A stretch of DNA of 64,000 nucleotides, from positions 107,979 through 171,978 of the forward strand of contig JACZXB010000002.1 in assembly GCA_022571845.1 (NCBI GenBank), in the 5' to 3' direction. This DNA is from Candidatus Zixiibacteriota bacterium (GTDB lineage Bacteria > Zixibacteria > MSB-5A5 > GN15 > FEB-12). The translations under genes were made by a program, and so were the position numbers. Under the pieces are notes generated by a model that was given only the letters and a program-made list of their open reading frames with translations, was not told where the DNA came from and made no database searches. Position 1 is the stretch's first letter, and every line of letters begins with the position of its first letter. This document shows positions 27,863 through 38,864 of the stretch, piece by piece.

Positions 27863-28132
27863 ATGCCAGAAAATAGCGTACATAGAAATTATAGAAAAGC
27901 CAGAGTTGGCCGGGTTATTTCCGACAAGGCCGACAAGAGCATAGTCGTCAGAGTGGACAGAAGAATGAAACATCCTCTGTATTCGAAAACTGTGGGAACA
28001 TTCTCAAAATATTATGCCCACGACGAAAAAAACGAAGCTAATATTGGCGACGTAGTAAAAATTATGGAAACCAGACCATTGTCGGCCACCAAGCGCTGGC
28101 GCTTGGTCGAAATTGTTGAGAAAGCTAAGTAA
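27863..28132 (+). CDS. rpsQ: 30S ribosomal protein S17
   Basis: Sequence and synteny. Confidence 0.97.
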   Translation: MPENSVHRNYRKARVGRVISDKADKSIVVRVDRRMKHPLYSKTVGTFSKYYAHDEKNEANIGDVVKIMETRPLSATKRWRLVEIVEKAK

Positions 28133-28148
28133 AACTGGAATATTACTA

Positions 28149-28514
28149 ATGATTCAAGAATATACAATGTTGTTAGTCGCGGATAATTCGGGAGCACGGA
28201 AAGCTATGTGTTTCAGAATACTTGGCGGCAGAAAAAAAACTGCCCGAATTGGTGACATTGTGGTAGTGGCCATTAAAGAAGCTATACCCGGCGGCACCGT
28301 AAAAAAGTCAGAAGTTTGCAAAGCAGTGATTGTCAGAACCAAAGCGCCGGTTCGCAGAAAAGACGGTTCTTTGATCAGATTTTCTGACAACGCCGCAGTA
28401 ATTATAAATGACCAGCGGGAACCGCTGGGGACGCGTATTTTTGGGCCGGTAGCCAGAGAACTACGAGAAAAACAATTCATGAAAATCATATCTCTGGCCC
28501 CCGAGGTTATCTAA
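28149..28514 (+). CDS. rplN: 50S ribosomal protein L14
   Basis: [27 protein letters not shown]; internal ATG preferred over 28113. Confidence 0.97.
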   Translation: MIQEYTMLLVADNSGARKAMCFRILGGRKKTARIGDIVVVAIKEAIPGGTVKKSEVCKAVIVRTKAPVRRKDGSLIRFSDNAAVIINDQREPLGTRIFGPVARELREKQFMKIISLAPEVI

Positions 28515-28832
28515 ATGAGAATCAGAAGAGGCGACACCGTTTATATCCGCACTGGTGCTGATAAAGGAAAAACAGGGAAAGTTCTTAATCTTAATTTTAA
28601 GAAGCAGGCCATTATAATTGAAGGCATCAATATGCGTAAAAAACATCAGCGCCCGACCCAGAAAAATCGAAAGGGTGGAATTATCACTATTGAGGGACCA
28701 ATAAATATTAGTAATGTCGGATTATATAATCCCGCCTTAAGCGGACCGACCAAGATTTCTTCAAGAGAAATTACAGAAGGTGGCAAGACCAAAAGAATCA
28801 GGATTTGCAAAAAAACCGGTGAAGAAATATAA
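28515..28832 (+). CDS. rplX: 50S ribosomal protein L24
   Basis: [21 protein letters not shown]. Confidence 0.97.
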   Translation: MRIRRGDTVYIRTGADKGKTGKVLNLNFKKQAIIIEGINMRKKHQRPTQKNRKGGIITIEGPINISNVGLYNPALSGPTKISSREITEGGKTKRIRICKKTGEEI

Positions 28833-28837
28833 AAGCA

Positions 28838-29377
28838 ATGACTACTATATTTGAAAAATACAAGAAAGAAGTTGTACCGAAACTGATGGAAGAGTTCAAG
28901 TATTCTTCTACTATGGAAGTGCCCAAATTGACTAAAATTACGGTCAATATTGGTGTCGGCGAAGCAACTCAGACCCCCAAATCTCTGGATGCGGCAGTTG
29001 ATGATCTTTCCCGGATAACCGGACGTAAACCGCTGATAAGGCGGGCCAAAAAGAGCATTTCAAATTTTAAGCTCAGGCAGGGCATGCCCATCGGTTGCGC
29101 CGTTACACTTCGCCGTGATACTATGTACGAATTTTTTGATAGGTTGGTAAATGTTGCCATTCCCAGAATTCGTGATTTCAGAGGACTTAAGCCAACGTCC
29201 TTTGACGGCCGGGGAAACTATAATTTCGGATTGACAGAGCAACTAATCTTTCCTGAAATAGATATGGATAAAATTGATAAGGTTAGAGGGATGAATATAA
29301 CATTTACTACCACGGCAAAGACAGACGAAGAAGCCAGAAAGCTTTTGACGGAACTGGGCGTGCCGTTTAGGAAATAA
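28838..29377 (+). CDS. rplE: 50S ribosomal protein L5
   Basis: Sequence and synteny. Confidence 0.97.
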   Translation: MTTIFEKYKKEVVPKLMEEFKYSSTMEVPKLTKITVNIGVGEATQTPKSLDAAVDDLSRITGRKPLIRRAKKSISNFKLRQGMPIGCAVTLRRDTMYEFFDRLVNVAIPRIRDFRGLKPTSFDGRGNYNFGLTEQLIFPEIDMDKIDKVRGMNITFTTTAKTDEEARKLLTELGVPFRK

Positions 29378-29382
29378 AAGAT

Positions 29383-29568
29383 ATGGCAAAAACTTGCTTA
29401 ATTGAAAAACAAAAGCGCAAACCGAAATTTGGTGTTCGTGCCTATAGCCGCTGTCGCAGCTGCGGCAGACCCAGAGCCTTTATGCGCCGCTTTGGACTCT
29501 GCCGGATTTGCTTTAGAGAAATGGCGCTGCTCGGAGAAATCCCCGGCGTTACAAAAGCCAGTTGGTAA
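29383..29568 (+). CDS. rpsN: 30S ribosomal protein S14, zinc-binding (C+) type
   Basis: [23 protein letters not shown]. Confidence 0.97.
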   Translation: MAKTCLIEKQKRKPKFGVRAYSRCRSCGRPRAFMRRFGLCRICFREMALLGEIPGVTKASW

Positions 29569-29590
29569 TGAAAGACGGAGATAGTTTGAT

Positions 29591-29992
29591 ATGACAATGA
29601 CTGACCCGGTAGCGGATTTACTTACCAGAATTAGAAATGGCGCCAAAGCTAATAAAAATGCTGTTGATGTGCCGGCTTCTAATCTCAAAAGAGAGATCGT
29701 AAAAATTCTCATGAATGAGAGATACTTAAAAGACCTGGTAGAGCTCAAAGATAACAAACAGGGCATATTGCGCGTATATCTGCGCTATAGCGCCGGCGAT
29801 GTTCCCATTATCAAAGGCATCCAGCGCGTGTCACGCCCCGGATTGCGCTCTTATTTTGATTCGCAAAAAGTAAAGCAGACGATACATAACTCCCGCGGCA
29901 TGATGGTTATTTCCACTTCACAGGGGTTGATGACAAATTTTGAAGCTGCCAAAAAAGGGATAGGCGGCGAAGTACTCTTAAAGTGCTGGTAG
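29591..29992 (+). CDS. rpsH: 30S ribosomal protein S8
   Basis: MTDPVADLLTRIRNG. Confidence 0.97.
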   Translation: MTMTDPVADLLTRIRNGAKANKNAVDVPASNLKREIVKILMNERYLKDLVELKDNKQGILRVYLRYSAGDVPIIKGIQRVSRPGLRSYFDSQKVKQTIHNSRGMMVISTSQGLMTNFEAAKKGIGGEVLLKCW

Positions 29993-30007
29993 ATTGGAAC
30001 ATTTTGA

Positions 30008-30562
30008 ATGTCAAGAATTGGTAAACAGCCTATCAAACTTTCGGATAAGACAAAAGTCGATTTGAAAGACAAATTGGTTACTGTCACAGGACCTAAAGGA
30101 ACCTTGTCTTACACGACTTTACCCGGTATCTCTGTCGCTGTTGATGGCGATCAGTTGGTGGTGACACGCTCAAGTGATGAGAAAAGTCAGCGGGCTTTGC
30201 ACGGCTTAACCCGGGCTCTAATCAATAATATGGTGGTGGGTGTTAACAGCAGCTTTAAGAAAGAATTGCAAATAATAGGCGTCGGATACCGGGCAGAGTT
30301 AAAAGGCAAAATTCTGGTGCTAAACCTGGGCTATTCGCACCCGATAATTTTTAATCCGCCCGAGGGTGTAGATATAGCAGTTGATGGAAAAGCAAACAAA
30401 ATAACAGTTAGCGGAATTAGCAAAGAAATGGTCGGACAGGCTGCTGCCAAGATTCGCTCATTTAGAAAGCCGGAGCCTTACAAAGGCAAGGGCATCCGCT
30501 ACTCAGATGAATATGTGCGAACCAAAGCCGGTAAGACAGCCGGCAGCGGTGCTGCAGCTTAA
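30008..30562 (+). CDS. rplF: 50S ribosomal protein L6
   Basis: MSRIGKQPI; KPEPYKGKGIRY. Confidence 0.97.
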   Translation: MSRIGKQPIKLSDKTKVDLKDKLVTVTGPKGTLSYTTLPGISVAVDGDQLVVTRSSDEKSQRALHGLTRALINNMVVGVNSSFKKELQIIGVGYRAELKGKILVLNLGYSHPIIFNPPEGVDIAVDGKANKITVSGISKEMVGQAAAKIRSFRKPEPYKGKGIRYSDEYVRTKAGKTAGSGAAA

Positions 30563-30574
30563 TTGAGATAAAAA

Positions 30575-30949
30575 ATGGCAGATAAGAACCTAGTAAAAAA
30601 TAAAAAAGCTGAGAGACGCCGCCGCCGGGTACGCGCCAAAATAAAAGGCAGCGCCGCCATTCCGCGTTTGACTGTATCCAAATCCGCGCAAAACACTTTT
30701 GCCCAGCTTATTGATGACCAGAAATGTGCTACAATCGCCTCGGCTGCTACCAACGCCAGTGCTGTTAAAAGCAAATTGAAAAAGGATCTGTCAAAAGTCG
30801 ATGCAGCTAAAATAGTCGGAGAAGAAATTGCTAAAATTGCCAGGAAAAAAGGCATTGAAAAAATAGTCTTCGACAGAAATAAATATATATATCACGGACG
30901 GATTAAAGCCGTAGCAGAAGGCGCCCGCAGTGGCGGTCTTAAATTTTAG
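30575..30949 (+). CDS. rplR: 50S ribosomal protein L18
   Basis: Sequence and synteny. Confidence 0.96.
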   Translation: MADKNLVKNKKAERRRRRVRAKIKGSAAIPRLTVSKSAQNTFAQLIDDQKCATIASAATNASAVKSKLKKDLSKVDAAKIVGEEIAKIARKKGIEKIVFDRNKYIYHGRIKAVAEGARSGGLKF

Positions 30950-30982
30950 TTTTTTAGAATGTAGAGTATTAAGAGGTAGAAT

Positions 30983-31462
30983 TTGGCCAGAAGATATGAC
31001 GCAGCAGATAGTGAATTCGTTGAAAAGGTAATTCACATAAATCGAGTTGCAAAAGTAGTCAAAGGCGGACGTCGTTTTAGTTTCGCGGCATTGGTAACGG
31101 TCGGTGACAAAAAAGGCAAAGTCGGGGTCGGACATGGTAAAGCGCCCGAAGTTGCCGAGGCTATCCGTAAAGCTACCGAAGCGGCCAAAAAAGCTATGAA
31201 GGGAGTCAGCCTGGTAGACGGCACTATACCTCATCGCATAAACGGTGCCTTCGGCGCCACCACTATCGTAATGAGACCGGCCTCACCGGGCACAGGTGTT
31301 ATTGCAGGCGGTGCGGTCAGGGCAATTCTGGAATCAGTCGGTATAAGTGATATTCTGGCAAAAGTGCTGGGGAGTCGCAATCCGTTTAACGTAGTCAAGG
31401 CTACTATGGACGGCCTCCTTAGATTGCGCACCCGTGAAGAAGAATTGAAATTTAGAGAATAA
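30983..31462 (+). CDS. rpsE: 30S ribosomal protein S5
   Basis: [27 protein letters not shown]. Confidence 0.97.
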   Translation: MARRYDAADSEFVEKVIHINRVAKVVKGGRRFSFAALVTVGDKKGKVGVGHGKAPEVAEAIRKATEAAKKAMKGVSLVDGTIPHRINGAFGATTIVMRPASPGTGVIAGGAVRAILESVGISDILAKVLGSRNPFNVVKATMDGLLRLRTREEELKFRE

Positions 31463-31477
31463 GAATAGAATCAAGCA

Positions 31478-31660
31478 ATGAAAAAGCTAAAAATAACTCA
31501 GGTTCGCAGTACAATAAAGCGGCCTAAAGAACAGAAAAGAACTATAGTCGCCCTTGGTTTGGGTAAGATTCGTAAAACTGTCATACATAACGCCACACCT
31601 CAGATTAGAGGAATGGTGCGGGCAGTAATTCACCTGATTACAGTCGAAGAGGTTAAGTAA
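31478..31660 (+). CDS. rpmD: 50S ribosomal protein L30
   Basis: 60 aa; synteny. Confidence 0.96.
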   Translation: MKKLKITQVRSTIKRPKEQKRTIVALGLGKIRKTVIHNATPQIRGMVRAVIHLITVEEVK

Positions 31661-31664
31661 TATA

Positions 31665-32102
31665 ATGGAATTACACAATTTACGACCGGTCAAAGGCTCC
31701 AGAAAAAACCGCTGCAGGGTCGGACGAGGTACCGGCAGCGGAATTGGCAAGACGTCGGGTAGAGGAGAAAATGGCGCCGGCTCAAGAAGCGGCTGGTCCA
31801 GTCGCCCGGGCCGCGAAGGCGGACAGATGCCTCTTTACCGAAGAATTCCCAAGCGAGGATTTTTTAATATCTTCAGAGTATCCTATCAGGTTGTAAATCT
31901 GTCCGACTTATCCCGATGCGATGCCGGCGAAATAACTAAGGAAAGCTTAAAAGCTGTGGGTCTGATAAGCAAAATCAAGGAGCCCGTCAAGATTCTGGGT
32001 AACGGTGAAATCAAAAAAGCCTTGACCGTAAAAGTACAGGCTTTTTCCAAATCAGCCAAAGAAAAAATTGAAAAGGCCGGCGGTAAGGCCGAGGTAGTTT
32101 AG
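31665..32102 (+). CDS. rplO: 50S ribosomal protein L15
   Basis: Sequence and synteny. Confidence 0.97.
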   Translation: MELHNLRPVKGSRKNRCRVGRGTGSGIGKTSGRGENGAGSRSGWSSRPGREGGQMPLYRRIPKRGFFNIFRVSYQVVNLSDLSRCDAGEITKESLKAVGLISKIKEPVKILGNGEIKKALTVKVQAFSKSAKEKIEKAGGKAEVV

Positions 32103-33409
32103 TGTTCGAAAAATTCGCGTCCGTTTTTAAGATTGAAGAGCTACGCCGGAGAATTTTTTATACTCTGATGATTCTGGTTGTTTACCGCATCGGCGGACAT
32201 ATCCCTACTCCCGGAATTGATGGCTCAATTCTTACGGCCGCCCTGTCAGGAAACACTATTTTTGGACTGCTTGACCTTTTTGCTGGCGGAGCCTTTGCCA
32301 AAGCCACTATTTTTGCGCTGGGCATAATGCCATACATCTCAGCTTCGATTATGATGCAGCTCATGGGCGCTGTCGTCCCATATTTGCAAAGACTACAGCG
32401 CGAAGGCGAAGAAGGACGACGCAAAATCACTCAGTACACCCGCTATTTGACAGTGATGATTGCCTCCATGCAGGCTTGGGCAACCGCTATATTTTTGACC
32501 TCAATCAATATCAACGGTGTCTCGGCGGTCTTTATGGATCATATCAGTTTTATCCCCTTAACTGTGCTGACATTTACCTCCGGCTGCATTCTGATAATGT
32601 GGCTCGGCGAGAAAATTACTGAGAATGGAATCGGTAATGGAATTTCCCTTATAATATTCATTGGTATAATCGCAAGATTCCCCGAAGCGATTGTCGAAGA
32701 AATTCAGCTTATGTATTACGGAGTGCGGCCAATCTGGCTGGAGATAGTCATGGTCGTTATGATGGTACTCGTTATTGCCGCGGTAATTCTGGTGACCAGA
32801 GCACAGAGGAAAATCCCGGTTCAATACCCCAAAAAGATTGTAGGCCGAAAAGTTTTCGGCGGCACCTCTACGCACCTGCCTTTATCAGTAAACTCAGCCG
32901 GCGTAATACCGATTATCTTTGCCCAGTCAATAATGTTCCTGCCGGCGACAGTCGCACAGCTCTTTCCTGAAACAGACTGGATACAGAACATGGTTGGTGT
33001 CTGGCTGGCTCCGGGCAGCGGCGTCTATTCTTTAGTCTATGGCTTGATTATTGTATTTTTTGCATTCTTCTATACGGCCATCGTATTTAACCCGATAGAA
33101 ATCGCCGACAACATGCGTCGCAATGGCGGCTATATACCGGGCATAAGACCCGGCAGAAATACTTCCGAATATATCGAAAGAATTTTGACAAGAATCACAC
33201 TTCCTGGAGCCATATTCTTTGCAGCCATAGCTGTTTTGCCCTGGCTGCTTATATCGCGGGCGAACGTAAACTTCTTTTTTGGTGGCACCAGTGTGCTTAT
33301 CGTCGTCGGTGTCGCCCTGGATACCTTGCAGCAGATTGAATCACACCTGATGATGCGCCACTATGAAGGATTTATGAAAAAAGGTAAAATTCGCGGGAGG
33401 TCAATGTAA
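32102..33409 (+). CDS. secY: Preprotein translocase subunit SecY
   Basis: 10-TM protein; GGHIPTPGID; synteny. Confidence 0.98.
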   Translation: MFEKFASVFKIEELRRRIFYTLMILVVYRIGGHIPTPGIDGSILTAALSGNTIFGLLDLFAGGAFAKATIFALGIMPYISASIMMQLMGAVVPYLQRLQREGEEGRRKITQYTRYLTVMIASMQAWATAIFLTSININGVSAVFMDHISFIPLTVLTFTSGCILIMWLGEKITENGIGNGISLIIFIGIIARFPEAIVEEIQLMYYGVRPIWLEIVMVVMMVLVIAAVILVTRAQRKIPVQYPKKIVGRKVFGGTSTHLPLSVNSAGVIPIIFAQSIMFLPATVAQLFPETDWIQNMVGVWLAPGSGVYSLVYGLIIVFFAFFYTAIVFNPIEIADNMRRNGGYIPGIRPGRNTSEYIERILTRITLPGAIFFAAIAVLPWLLISRANVNFFFGGTSVLIVVGVALDTLQQIESHLMMRHYEGFMKKGKIRGRSM

Positions 33410-33411
33410 TC

Positions 33412-34056
33412 GTGAATCTGGTATTTTTAGGTCCTCCGGGATCAGGCAAGGGAACACAGGCCTTAAGAGTGGCCAAAGAATTGAACCTGATTCATATCTC
33501 CACCGGAGATTTGCTTCGTGAGGCTGTCAAAAATCAGACCGAACTCGGCCAGCAGGCTGAAGAGTTCATGAAGAGCGGTAATCTGGTTCCCGATGAATTG
33601 ATTGTAAAATTGATAGAAGAGAAAATATCAAACGGCGATAAAGGCAACGGCATTATTCTTGATGGTTTCCCCAGAACGATTCCGCAAGCTGAAAGCCTCA
33701 AGAAAATGTTTGAGCAAAATCAGGAACATCTTGATAGCGCGGTCCTTTTAGAAGTCAGCGATGACGAAGTTGTTAAGAGACTATTGGGCCGCTGGTATTG
33801 CCCGAAGTGCAATGCCGGCTATAACTATCCCAGTAACAGGCCTCAACAAGAAGGCCTGTGTGATAACGATGGTCAAGAGCTTTTACGACGACCTGACGAT
33901 GAAGAAGCAGTCGTAAAGAACAGATTAGATGTCTACAAGAAACAGACTCAACCGATTGAAGAATTCTATCGTCAAGAGTCTATTCTAAGAGAAATCAAAG
34001 GTGAACAACAGCCGGATACAGTCTTTCAGGACATTCTGGCTGCGGTAAAAGATTGA
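33412..34056 (+). CDS. adk: Adenylate kinase (zinc-type LID)
   Basis: GPPGSGKGTQ; CPKC...CDND LID. Confidence 0.98.
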   Translation: MNLVFLGPPGSGKGTQALRVAKELNLIHISTGDLLREAVKNQTELGQQAEEFMKSGNLVPDELIVKLIEEKISNGDKGNGIILDGFPRTIPQAESLKKMFEQNQEHLDSAVLLEVSDDEVVKRLLGRWYCPKCNAGYNYPSNRPQQEGLCDNDGQELLRRPDDEEAVVKNRLDVYKKQTQPIEEFYRQESILREIKGEQQPDTVFQDILAAVKD

Positions 34057-34799
34057 TAAATTTGAAGACCAAAAAAGAAATAGCAATAATGCGCAAAGCA
34101 GGACGAGTGGTAGCGCGTACTCTTGATATGGTAGGTGACAATATCAAGCCGGGCATTACCACCAAACAACTTGATACTCTGGTGGAAGAATTTATCTTGG
34201 CCTGTGGGGCTGTTCCGGCTTTCAAAGATTACCACGATTTTCCGGCTTCAGCTTGTATCTCTATAGACGAGGAAGTTGTTCACGGCATCCCGGGAGACAG
34301 GGTTCTTAAGGAAGGGGAGATTGTTTCGATTGATATTGGCTCTATTATCGATGGCTTCTATGGCGACGCTGCCCGGACTTATGCAGTCGGAGAAGTTTCA
34401 GAATCAAAAAAGGCTCTGATGGAATACACTAAAAAGTGCCTTAAAGCAGGCATTGACAAAGCCCGTGCCGGCAATAAAGTAGGTGCTATATCTGCGGCGG
34501 TGCAGGACAAGGCCGAATCAAACGGCTACGGTGTTGTTCGTTCATTAGTTGGTCACGGAATCGGACGCAGCATGCATGAAGAGCCGCAAGTCCCGAATTT
34601 CGGATTGCCTGATGAAGGACCGGAGCTTAAGGAAGGCATGGTTCTGGCTATTGAGCCGATGATAAATGCCGGCGGATTTGAAGTAAAAACTATGCCCGAT
34701 GGCTGGACTGTGGTAACTTCCGACGGTCAACCTTCGGCGCATTTTGAGCATACAGTAGCGATAACTTCGGGTAACCCCGAGATTTTAACGCTGAGCTAA
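34053..34799 (+). CDS. map: Methionine aminopeptidase
   Basis: Sequence and synteny; [18 protein letters not shown]. Confidence 0.97.
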   Translation: MINLKTKKEIAIMRKAGRVVARTLDMVGDNIKPGITTKQLDTLVEEFILACGAVPAFKDYHDFPASACISIDEEVVHGIPGDRVLKEGEIVSIDIGSIIDGFYGDAARTYAVGEVSESKKALMEYTKKCLKAGIDKARAGNKVGAISAAVQDKAESNGYGVVRSLVGHGIGRSMHEEPQVPNFGLPDEGPELKEGMVLAIEPMINAGGFEVKTMPDGWTVVTSDGQPSAHFEHTVAITSGNPEILTLS

Positions 34800-34809
34800 G
34801 AAGGAGTAT

Positions 34810-35028
34810 ATGGCCAAAGAAGAAACTATAACGGTTGAAGGAAAAGTTATAGAAACAATGGCAAATGCTATGTTTAAGGTGGAACTCGACAACGGCCATG
34901 TTGTTTTGGCTCATATATCCGGTAAAATGCGCATGCATTTTATAAAGATACTGCCGGGAGATAAAGTAACCATGGAGCTCTCTCCCTACGACTTATCCCG
35001 CGGCAGGATTACGTACAGGTACAAATAG
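34810..35028 (+). CDS. infA: Translation initiation factor IF-1
   Basis: 72 aa; S1/OB fold; synteny. Confidence 0.97.
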   Translation: MAKEETITVEGKVIETMANAMFKVELDNGHVVLAHISGKMRMHFIKILPGDKVTMELSPYDLSRGRITYRYK

Positions 35029-35047
35029 GTTTTGGAGATAGATTATT

Positions 35048-35164
35048 ATGAAAGTTCGTTCAGCGCTAAAGAAACGATGTGACCACTGCAAGATTATAAA
35101 AAGGCACGGAATTTTGAGAGTTATCTGTTCGAAAAATCCAAGCCATAAGCAGCGTCAAGGTTAA
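35048..35164 (+). CDS. rpmJ: 50S ribosomal protein L36 (absent from supplied ORF track)
   Basis: Read directly: [38 protein letters not shown] (38 aa). Confidence 0.97.
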   Translation: MKVRSALKKRCDHCKIIKRHGILRVICSKNPSHKQRQG

Positions 35165-35191
35165 GGTGAAGCAGTTTTTGGGAGATAAATA

Positions 35192-35575
35192 GTGGCAAGA
35201 ATTTCAGGTGTAGATTTACCGAATGCTAAGCGTGTAATAATTGCGCTTACTTATATATTTGGTATTGGGCCTTTTCGGGCTCAGGAGATTATAAATAAAA
35301 CTAAAATAAGTCCGGACGTCCGGGTGAATAAACTGACCGATGAAGATGTTGCCAAGCTTCGCTCTGTAATCGAAAATGATTACGATGTCGAGGGTGTTCT
35401 TCGCAGTCAGACCACCATGAACATAAAGAGATTGATTGATATAGGCTCGTATCGCGGACTGCGTCACCGCAGAGGCTTGCCGTGCAGAGGGCAGCGTACA
35501 AAAACAAATGCCCGTACCCGCAAGGGACCGAGCCGTCCTATTGGCGGCATGAAAAAGAAACCCCTTAAGGGTTAA
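35192..35575 (+). CDS. rpsM: 30S ribosomal protein S13
   Basis: Sequence and synteny. Confidence 0.98.
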   Translation: MARISGVDLPNAKRVIIALTYIFGIGPFRAQEIINKTKISPDVRVNKLTDEDVAKLRSVIENDYDVEGVLRSQTTMNIKRLIDIGSYRGLRHRRGLPCRGQRTKTNARTRKGPSRPIGGMKKKPLKG

Positions 35576-35600
35576 ACATATATTTTAATGGAGTAGAGTT

Positions 35601-35996
35601 TTGGCAGATCCCAAGAAAAAGAAAAAATCGAAAAAGAAATCACGTGCCAGCGACCCCAATGGAGTTGCTCATGTTAAAGCTACTTTTAATAACACTATTA
35701 TTAGTATAACTAACAATAAAGGTCAGGTCCTGTCTTGGGCCAGCGCCGGTCGTGCCGGATTTAAGGGTTCGAAAAAATCCACTCCTTTTGCAGCCCAGCA
35801 AGCTGCTGCCAGTGCAGCCAAGGAAGCTATGGATATGGGACTGCGCAAAGTTGAAGTATGGGTCAAAGGACCCGGTTCCGGACGTGAGGCAGCCATACGC
35901 TCGCTTTCTGCTGCCGGATTAGAAGTTACCATGATTAGAGATGTGACCCCCATTCCACACAACGGCTGTCGTCCTCCAAAGCGACGTCGGGTGTGA
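35601..35996 (+). CDS. rpsK: 30S ribosomal protein S11
   Basis: Sequence and synteny. Confidence 0.98.
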   Translation: MADPKKKKKSKKKSRASDPNGVAHVKATFNNTIISITNNKGQVLSWASAGRAGFKGSKKSTPFAAQQAAASAAKEAMDMGLRKVEVWVKGPGSGREAAIRSLSAAGLEVTMIRDVTPIPHNGCRPPKRRRV

Positions 35997-36065
35997 TAAA
36001 ATATAATAAACGAGGGTATTAAGATTATTAATGAGACAATATCAGTTTCAGGAGGCTTTGTAAAA

Positions 36066-37058
36066 ATGAAATTAAAGCCGCTGTCAATTCCGAAAGAGGT
36101 TGTCAACGACCAGTCGTCTTCGGGCGAAAATTATTCACGCTTCATTATCGAACCGCTTGAAAGAGGGTTTGGTACTACCCTGGGAAGCAGCCTGCGCAGA
36201 GTTCTTCTCTCATCTATTCAGGGCTCGGCCCCGATAGGAATGAGAATTGCCGGAACCCTGCATGAGTTTTCTGCTTTGGAAGGTGTCTTTGAAGATTCCA
36301 CCCAGATAGTCCTGAACGTAAAAGGCATTATTACCAGGTGCCACTCTGAAGAAGTCAAAACACTGCGACTCAAAAAGAGTAGCAAAGGAAAAATAACTGC
36401 CGGGATGTTTGAAGCAGACGCAAATGTGGAAATTCTTAACCCCGATCATCACGTTTGTGAGCTGACGGAAGATGTTGACTTTGAAATGGAAATAGATGTT
36501 GCCAGCGGCCGCGGTTATGCGGTTGCTGAATCTAATAAATACCCCGATGCCCCCAGCGGTACGGTATTTATTGACGCGCTCTATTCCCCGGTTATCAAAG
36601 TTGCATTTTCTACTCAGGATACGCGTGTCGGACAGAAGACAGATTATGACAAGCTGGTTCTGGAAATTACAACTGATGGTTCTATATCCCCCGAAGATGC
36701 TCTCAGCGGAGCTGCCAAAATTATCAAGAACCACCTGCACCTGTTTATTCAGGTCGATGAAGAAGTTGTAGTAGAGGAAGTGCCTGAAGAAGATGAAGCT
36801 ACCCAGCGTGTGAGAAATCTGCTGAACACACGGGTAGACGAACTTGAGCTGTCTGTAAGATCTTCAAACTGCCTTAGAGCAGCCAATATCCAGACAATTC
36901 AAGAGTTGGTTACGAAATCAGAGTCAGAAATGCTGAAATTCAGAAACTTTGGCAGAAAGTCACTTAATGAGATAAGCTCTATCCTGGAAGAAATGGGACT
37001 CCATTTTGGCATGGATATTGGTCAATATCTTGAATCAGAAAAAAACGGTAACGGATAG
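36066..37058 (+). CDS. rpoA: RNA polymerase subunit alpha
   Basis: Sequence and synteny. Confidence 0.98.
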   Translation: MKLKPLSIPKEVVNDQSSSGENYSRFIIEPLERGFGTTLGSSLRRVLLSSIQGSAPIGMRIAGTLHEFSALEGVFEDSTQIVLNVKGIITRCHSEEVKTLRLKKSSKGKITAGMFEADANVEILNPDHHVCELTEDVDFEMEIDVASGRGYAVAESNKYPDAPSGTVFIDALYSPVIKVAFSTQDTRVGQKTDYDKLVLEITTDGSISPEDALSGAAKIIKNHLHLFIQVDEEVVVEEVPEEDEATQRVRNLLNTRVDELELSVRSSNCLRAANIQTIQELVTKSESEMLKFRNFGRKSLNEISSILEEMGLHFGMDIGQYLESEKNGNG

Positions 37059-37073
37059 AAATAATAAGCTACT

Positions 37074-37538
37074 ATGGGACATAGGGATAAAACGGCTAAA
37101 TTATGCCGCACAAAACCACACCGCGAGGCAATGCTGTCAAATATGGCCATGTCTCTACTTACGCATCGCATCATTCGCACAACTGATGCCAAAGCAAAGG
37201 CCTTAAAACCGGTTATAGACAGAATTATTTCGACCGCCAAGAAAAATGACCTGTCTGCCATGCGTCAGGTGGCCAAAAGGGTTAAGGACAAGAAAGTTTT
37301 TAAGAAACTTTTTGATGAAATAGTTCCTCAGTTCGAGGGACGCAACAGCGGCTTCTCCCGGATTTTAAAACTGGGCGTGCGACGTGGCGACGGTGCGCCG
37401 ATGTCTATTGTTGAGCTCTTGATTGAAGCTCCCAAAGCTGCCGACAAAAAAGATGAAAAAGGCAAGAAAAGTAAAAAGGCTGCCACTGCTTCAAAAAGCA
37501 AACCCGCTAAAGCTAAGAAGGCAGCCAAAGCCAAATAA
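37074..37538 (+). CDS. rplQ: 50S ribosomal protein L17 with Lys/Ala-rich tail
   Basis: MGHRDKTAKLCRTKPHREAMLSNMAMSLL; basic tail. Confidence 0.97.
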   Translation: MGHRDKTAKLCRTKPHREAMLSNMAMSLLTHRIIRTTDAKAKALKPVIDRIISTAKKNDLSAMRQVAKRVKDKKVFKKLFDEIVPQFEGRNSGFSRILKLGVRRGDGAPMSIVELLIEAPKAADKKDEKGKKSKKAATASKSKPAKAKKAAKAK

Positions 37539-37566
37539 GATAACGACTAAGCCCTGTTAGAATTAA

Positions 37567-37594
37567 AAGCCCGCAGATAAAGCGGGTTTTTTTT
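37567..37594 (+). terminator. Rho-independent terminator after rplQ
   Basis: AGCCCGC-agataa-GCGGG + T8. Confidence 0.85.
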
Positions 37595-37635
37595 GTTACA
37601 CATCGGGGTTTTTCCAAGAACTTTTTAGAAAATCG

Positions 37636-37665
37636 TTGACTGGCCGTCTGATAAGGCTTTATAAT
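37636..37665 (+). promoter_or_regulatory. Sigma-70-like promoter
   Basis: TTGACT - 18 bp - TATAAT upstream of the 37701 ORF. Confidence 0.6.
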
Positions 37666-37700
37666 AAACTATCCCATTAGCTGTTTAACTGATACGAAAT

Positions 37701-38162
37701 ATGACTGAACAAATTCAAGAAAAAGGATTATCAAAAGGCTGCACCATCGCTCTAATAGTCGGTGGTGTTATTTTTGTACTGGTAGTAGCTCTGATAATTC
37801 TGGTGATTGTAAAAAAAGATGAATTTGCGTCATGGGCATATAGCAAAGCTGTGATAAGCGAAAAGAGATTAATTACAGAGGCTGATTTACCGGGTATTGA
37901 TACAGTCGAAGTTAATCGCATAGCAGATGAATTCCTTGCAAAGGTAGATACGGCAAGATATACTCAGGTAGAGCTAATGCCTTTCGTGAAATTTGTGCAG
38001 GATGGCGGAATGGATGAAAAAGTAGATTCGGCCGAAGTTGCTGCTTTTCTGAATGCGATGGTGGAAAGTTTTCCGGATCTTGAGCAATACAAGAATAGCG
38101 ATGGTACGGATGATATGACAGAGCAGACAGACAGCCCAGCTGTCTCAGAGCAGTCATATTAA
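37701..38162 (+). CDS. Hypothetical single-pass membrane protein
   Basis: One strong N-terminal TM; 153 aa. Confidence 0.6.
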   Translation: MTEQIQEKGLSKGCTIALIVGGVIFVLVVALIILVIVKKDEFASWAYSKAVISEKRLITEADLPGIDTVEVNRIADEFLAKVDTARYTQVELMPFVKFVQDGGMDEKVDSAEVAAFLNAMVESFPDLEQYKNSDGTDDMTEQTDSPAVSEQSY

Positions 38163-38213
38163 AAGACGTTTAGGTTGGTCTTGTCTGAAATGTATTTGAG
38201 TTACAGCGTTTAA

Positions 38214-38864
38214 ATGCTGATTTCGTTGACAATATTAATGGCCTATTTAGTAGGCGCGGTTCCATTCGGTATTATCATAAGCCGGATTTTTGGAATCAAG
38301 GATATAAGAAGTGAAGGTTCAGGAAACATCGGCGCCGCAAATGTCTGGCGGGTTGCCGGATATAAGGCTGCTGTTTGGGTTTTTATTGCGGATATTGGTA
38401 AAGGTGCGGTGGCAATCTTGATGGCAGAAGCTGCTTACAACAATTTAAATTTGTCTTTTTATTCGCTGGATTTGTTTCTGGCAATTTGCGGAGCAGCAGT
38501 TGTGATTGGTCATATCTTTCCGGTCTTTTTGAAATTTAAAGGCGGCAAAGGTGCTAACACTACTTTAGGCGTGGCGGCGGCATTGCTTCCGATTCATTCA
38601 TTGATTTGCGTCGCAGTATTCTTGATAGTTTTGATGGTGACTAAATATGTGTCTCTTGGTTCAATCATAGGCGCTACTGTGCTTTCATTGAGTCTCGCAT
38701 TTGAAAAATTCGTTTTGGGACATGCCGTAAGCAATGTTTATTTAGTTATGACCTCAATTTTAACAATCTTAGTAATTTTTGCACATCGTCAAAATATCTC
38801 AAGAATGATTTCCGGCAACGAAAAAGTGTTCTCGTTCTCGACAAAAACGGGGAATGTCAGGTAG
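38214..38864 (+). CDS. plsY: Glycerol-3-phosphate acyltransferase PlsY
   Basis: AYLVGAVPFGIIISRIFGIKDIRSEGSGNIGAANVWRVAG. Confidence 0.96.
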   Translation: MLISLTILMAYLVGAVPFGIIISRIFGIKDIRSEGSGNIGAANVWRVAGYKAAVWVFIADIGKGAVAILMAEAAYNNLNLSFYSLDLFLAICGAAVVIGHIFPVFLKFKGGKGANTTLGVAAALLPIHSLICVAVFLIVLMVTKYVSLGSIIGATVLSLSLAFEKFVLGHAVSNVYLVMTSILTILVIFAHRQNISRMISGNEKVFSFSTKTGNVR

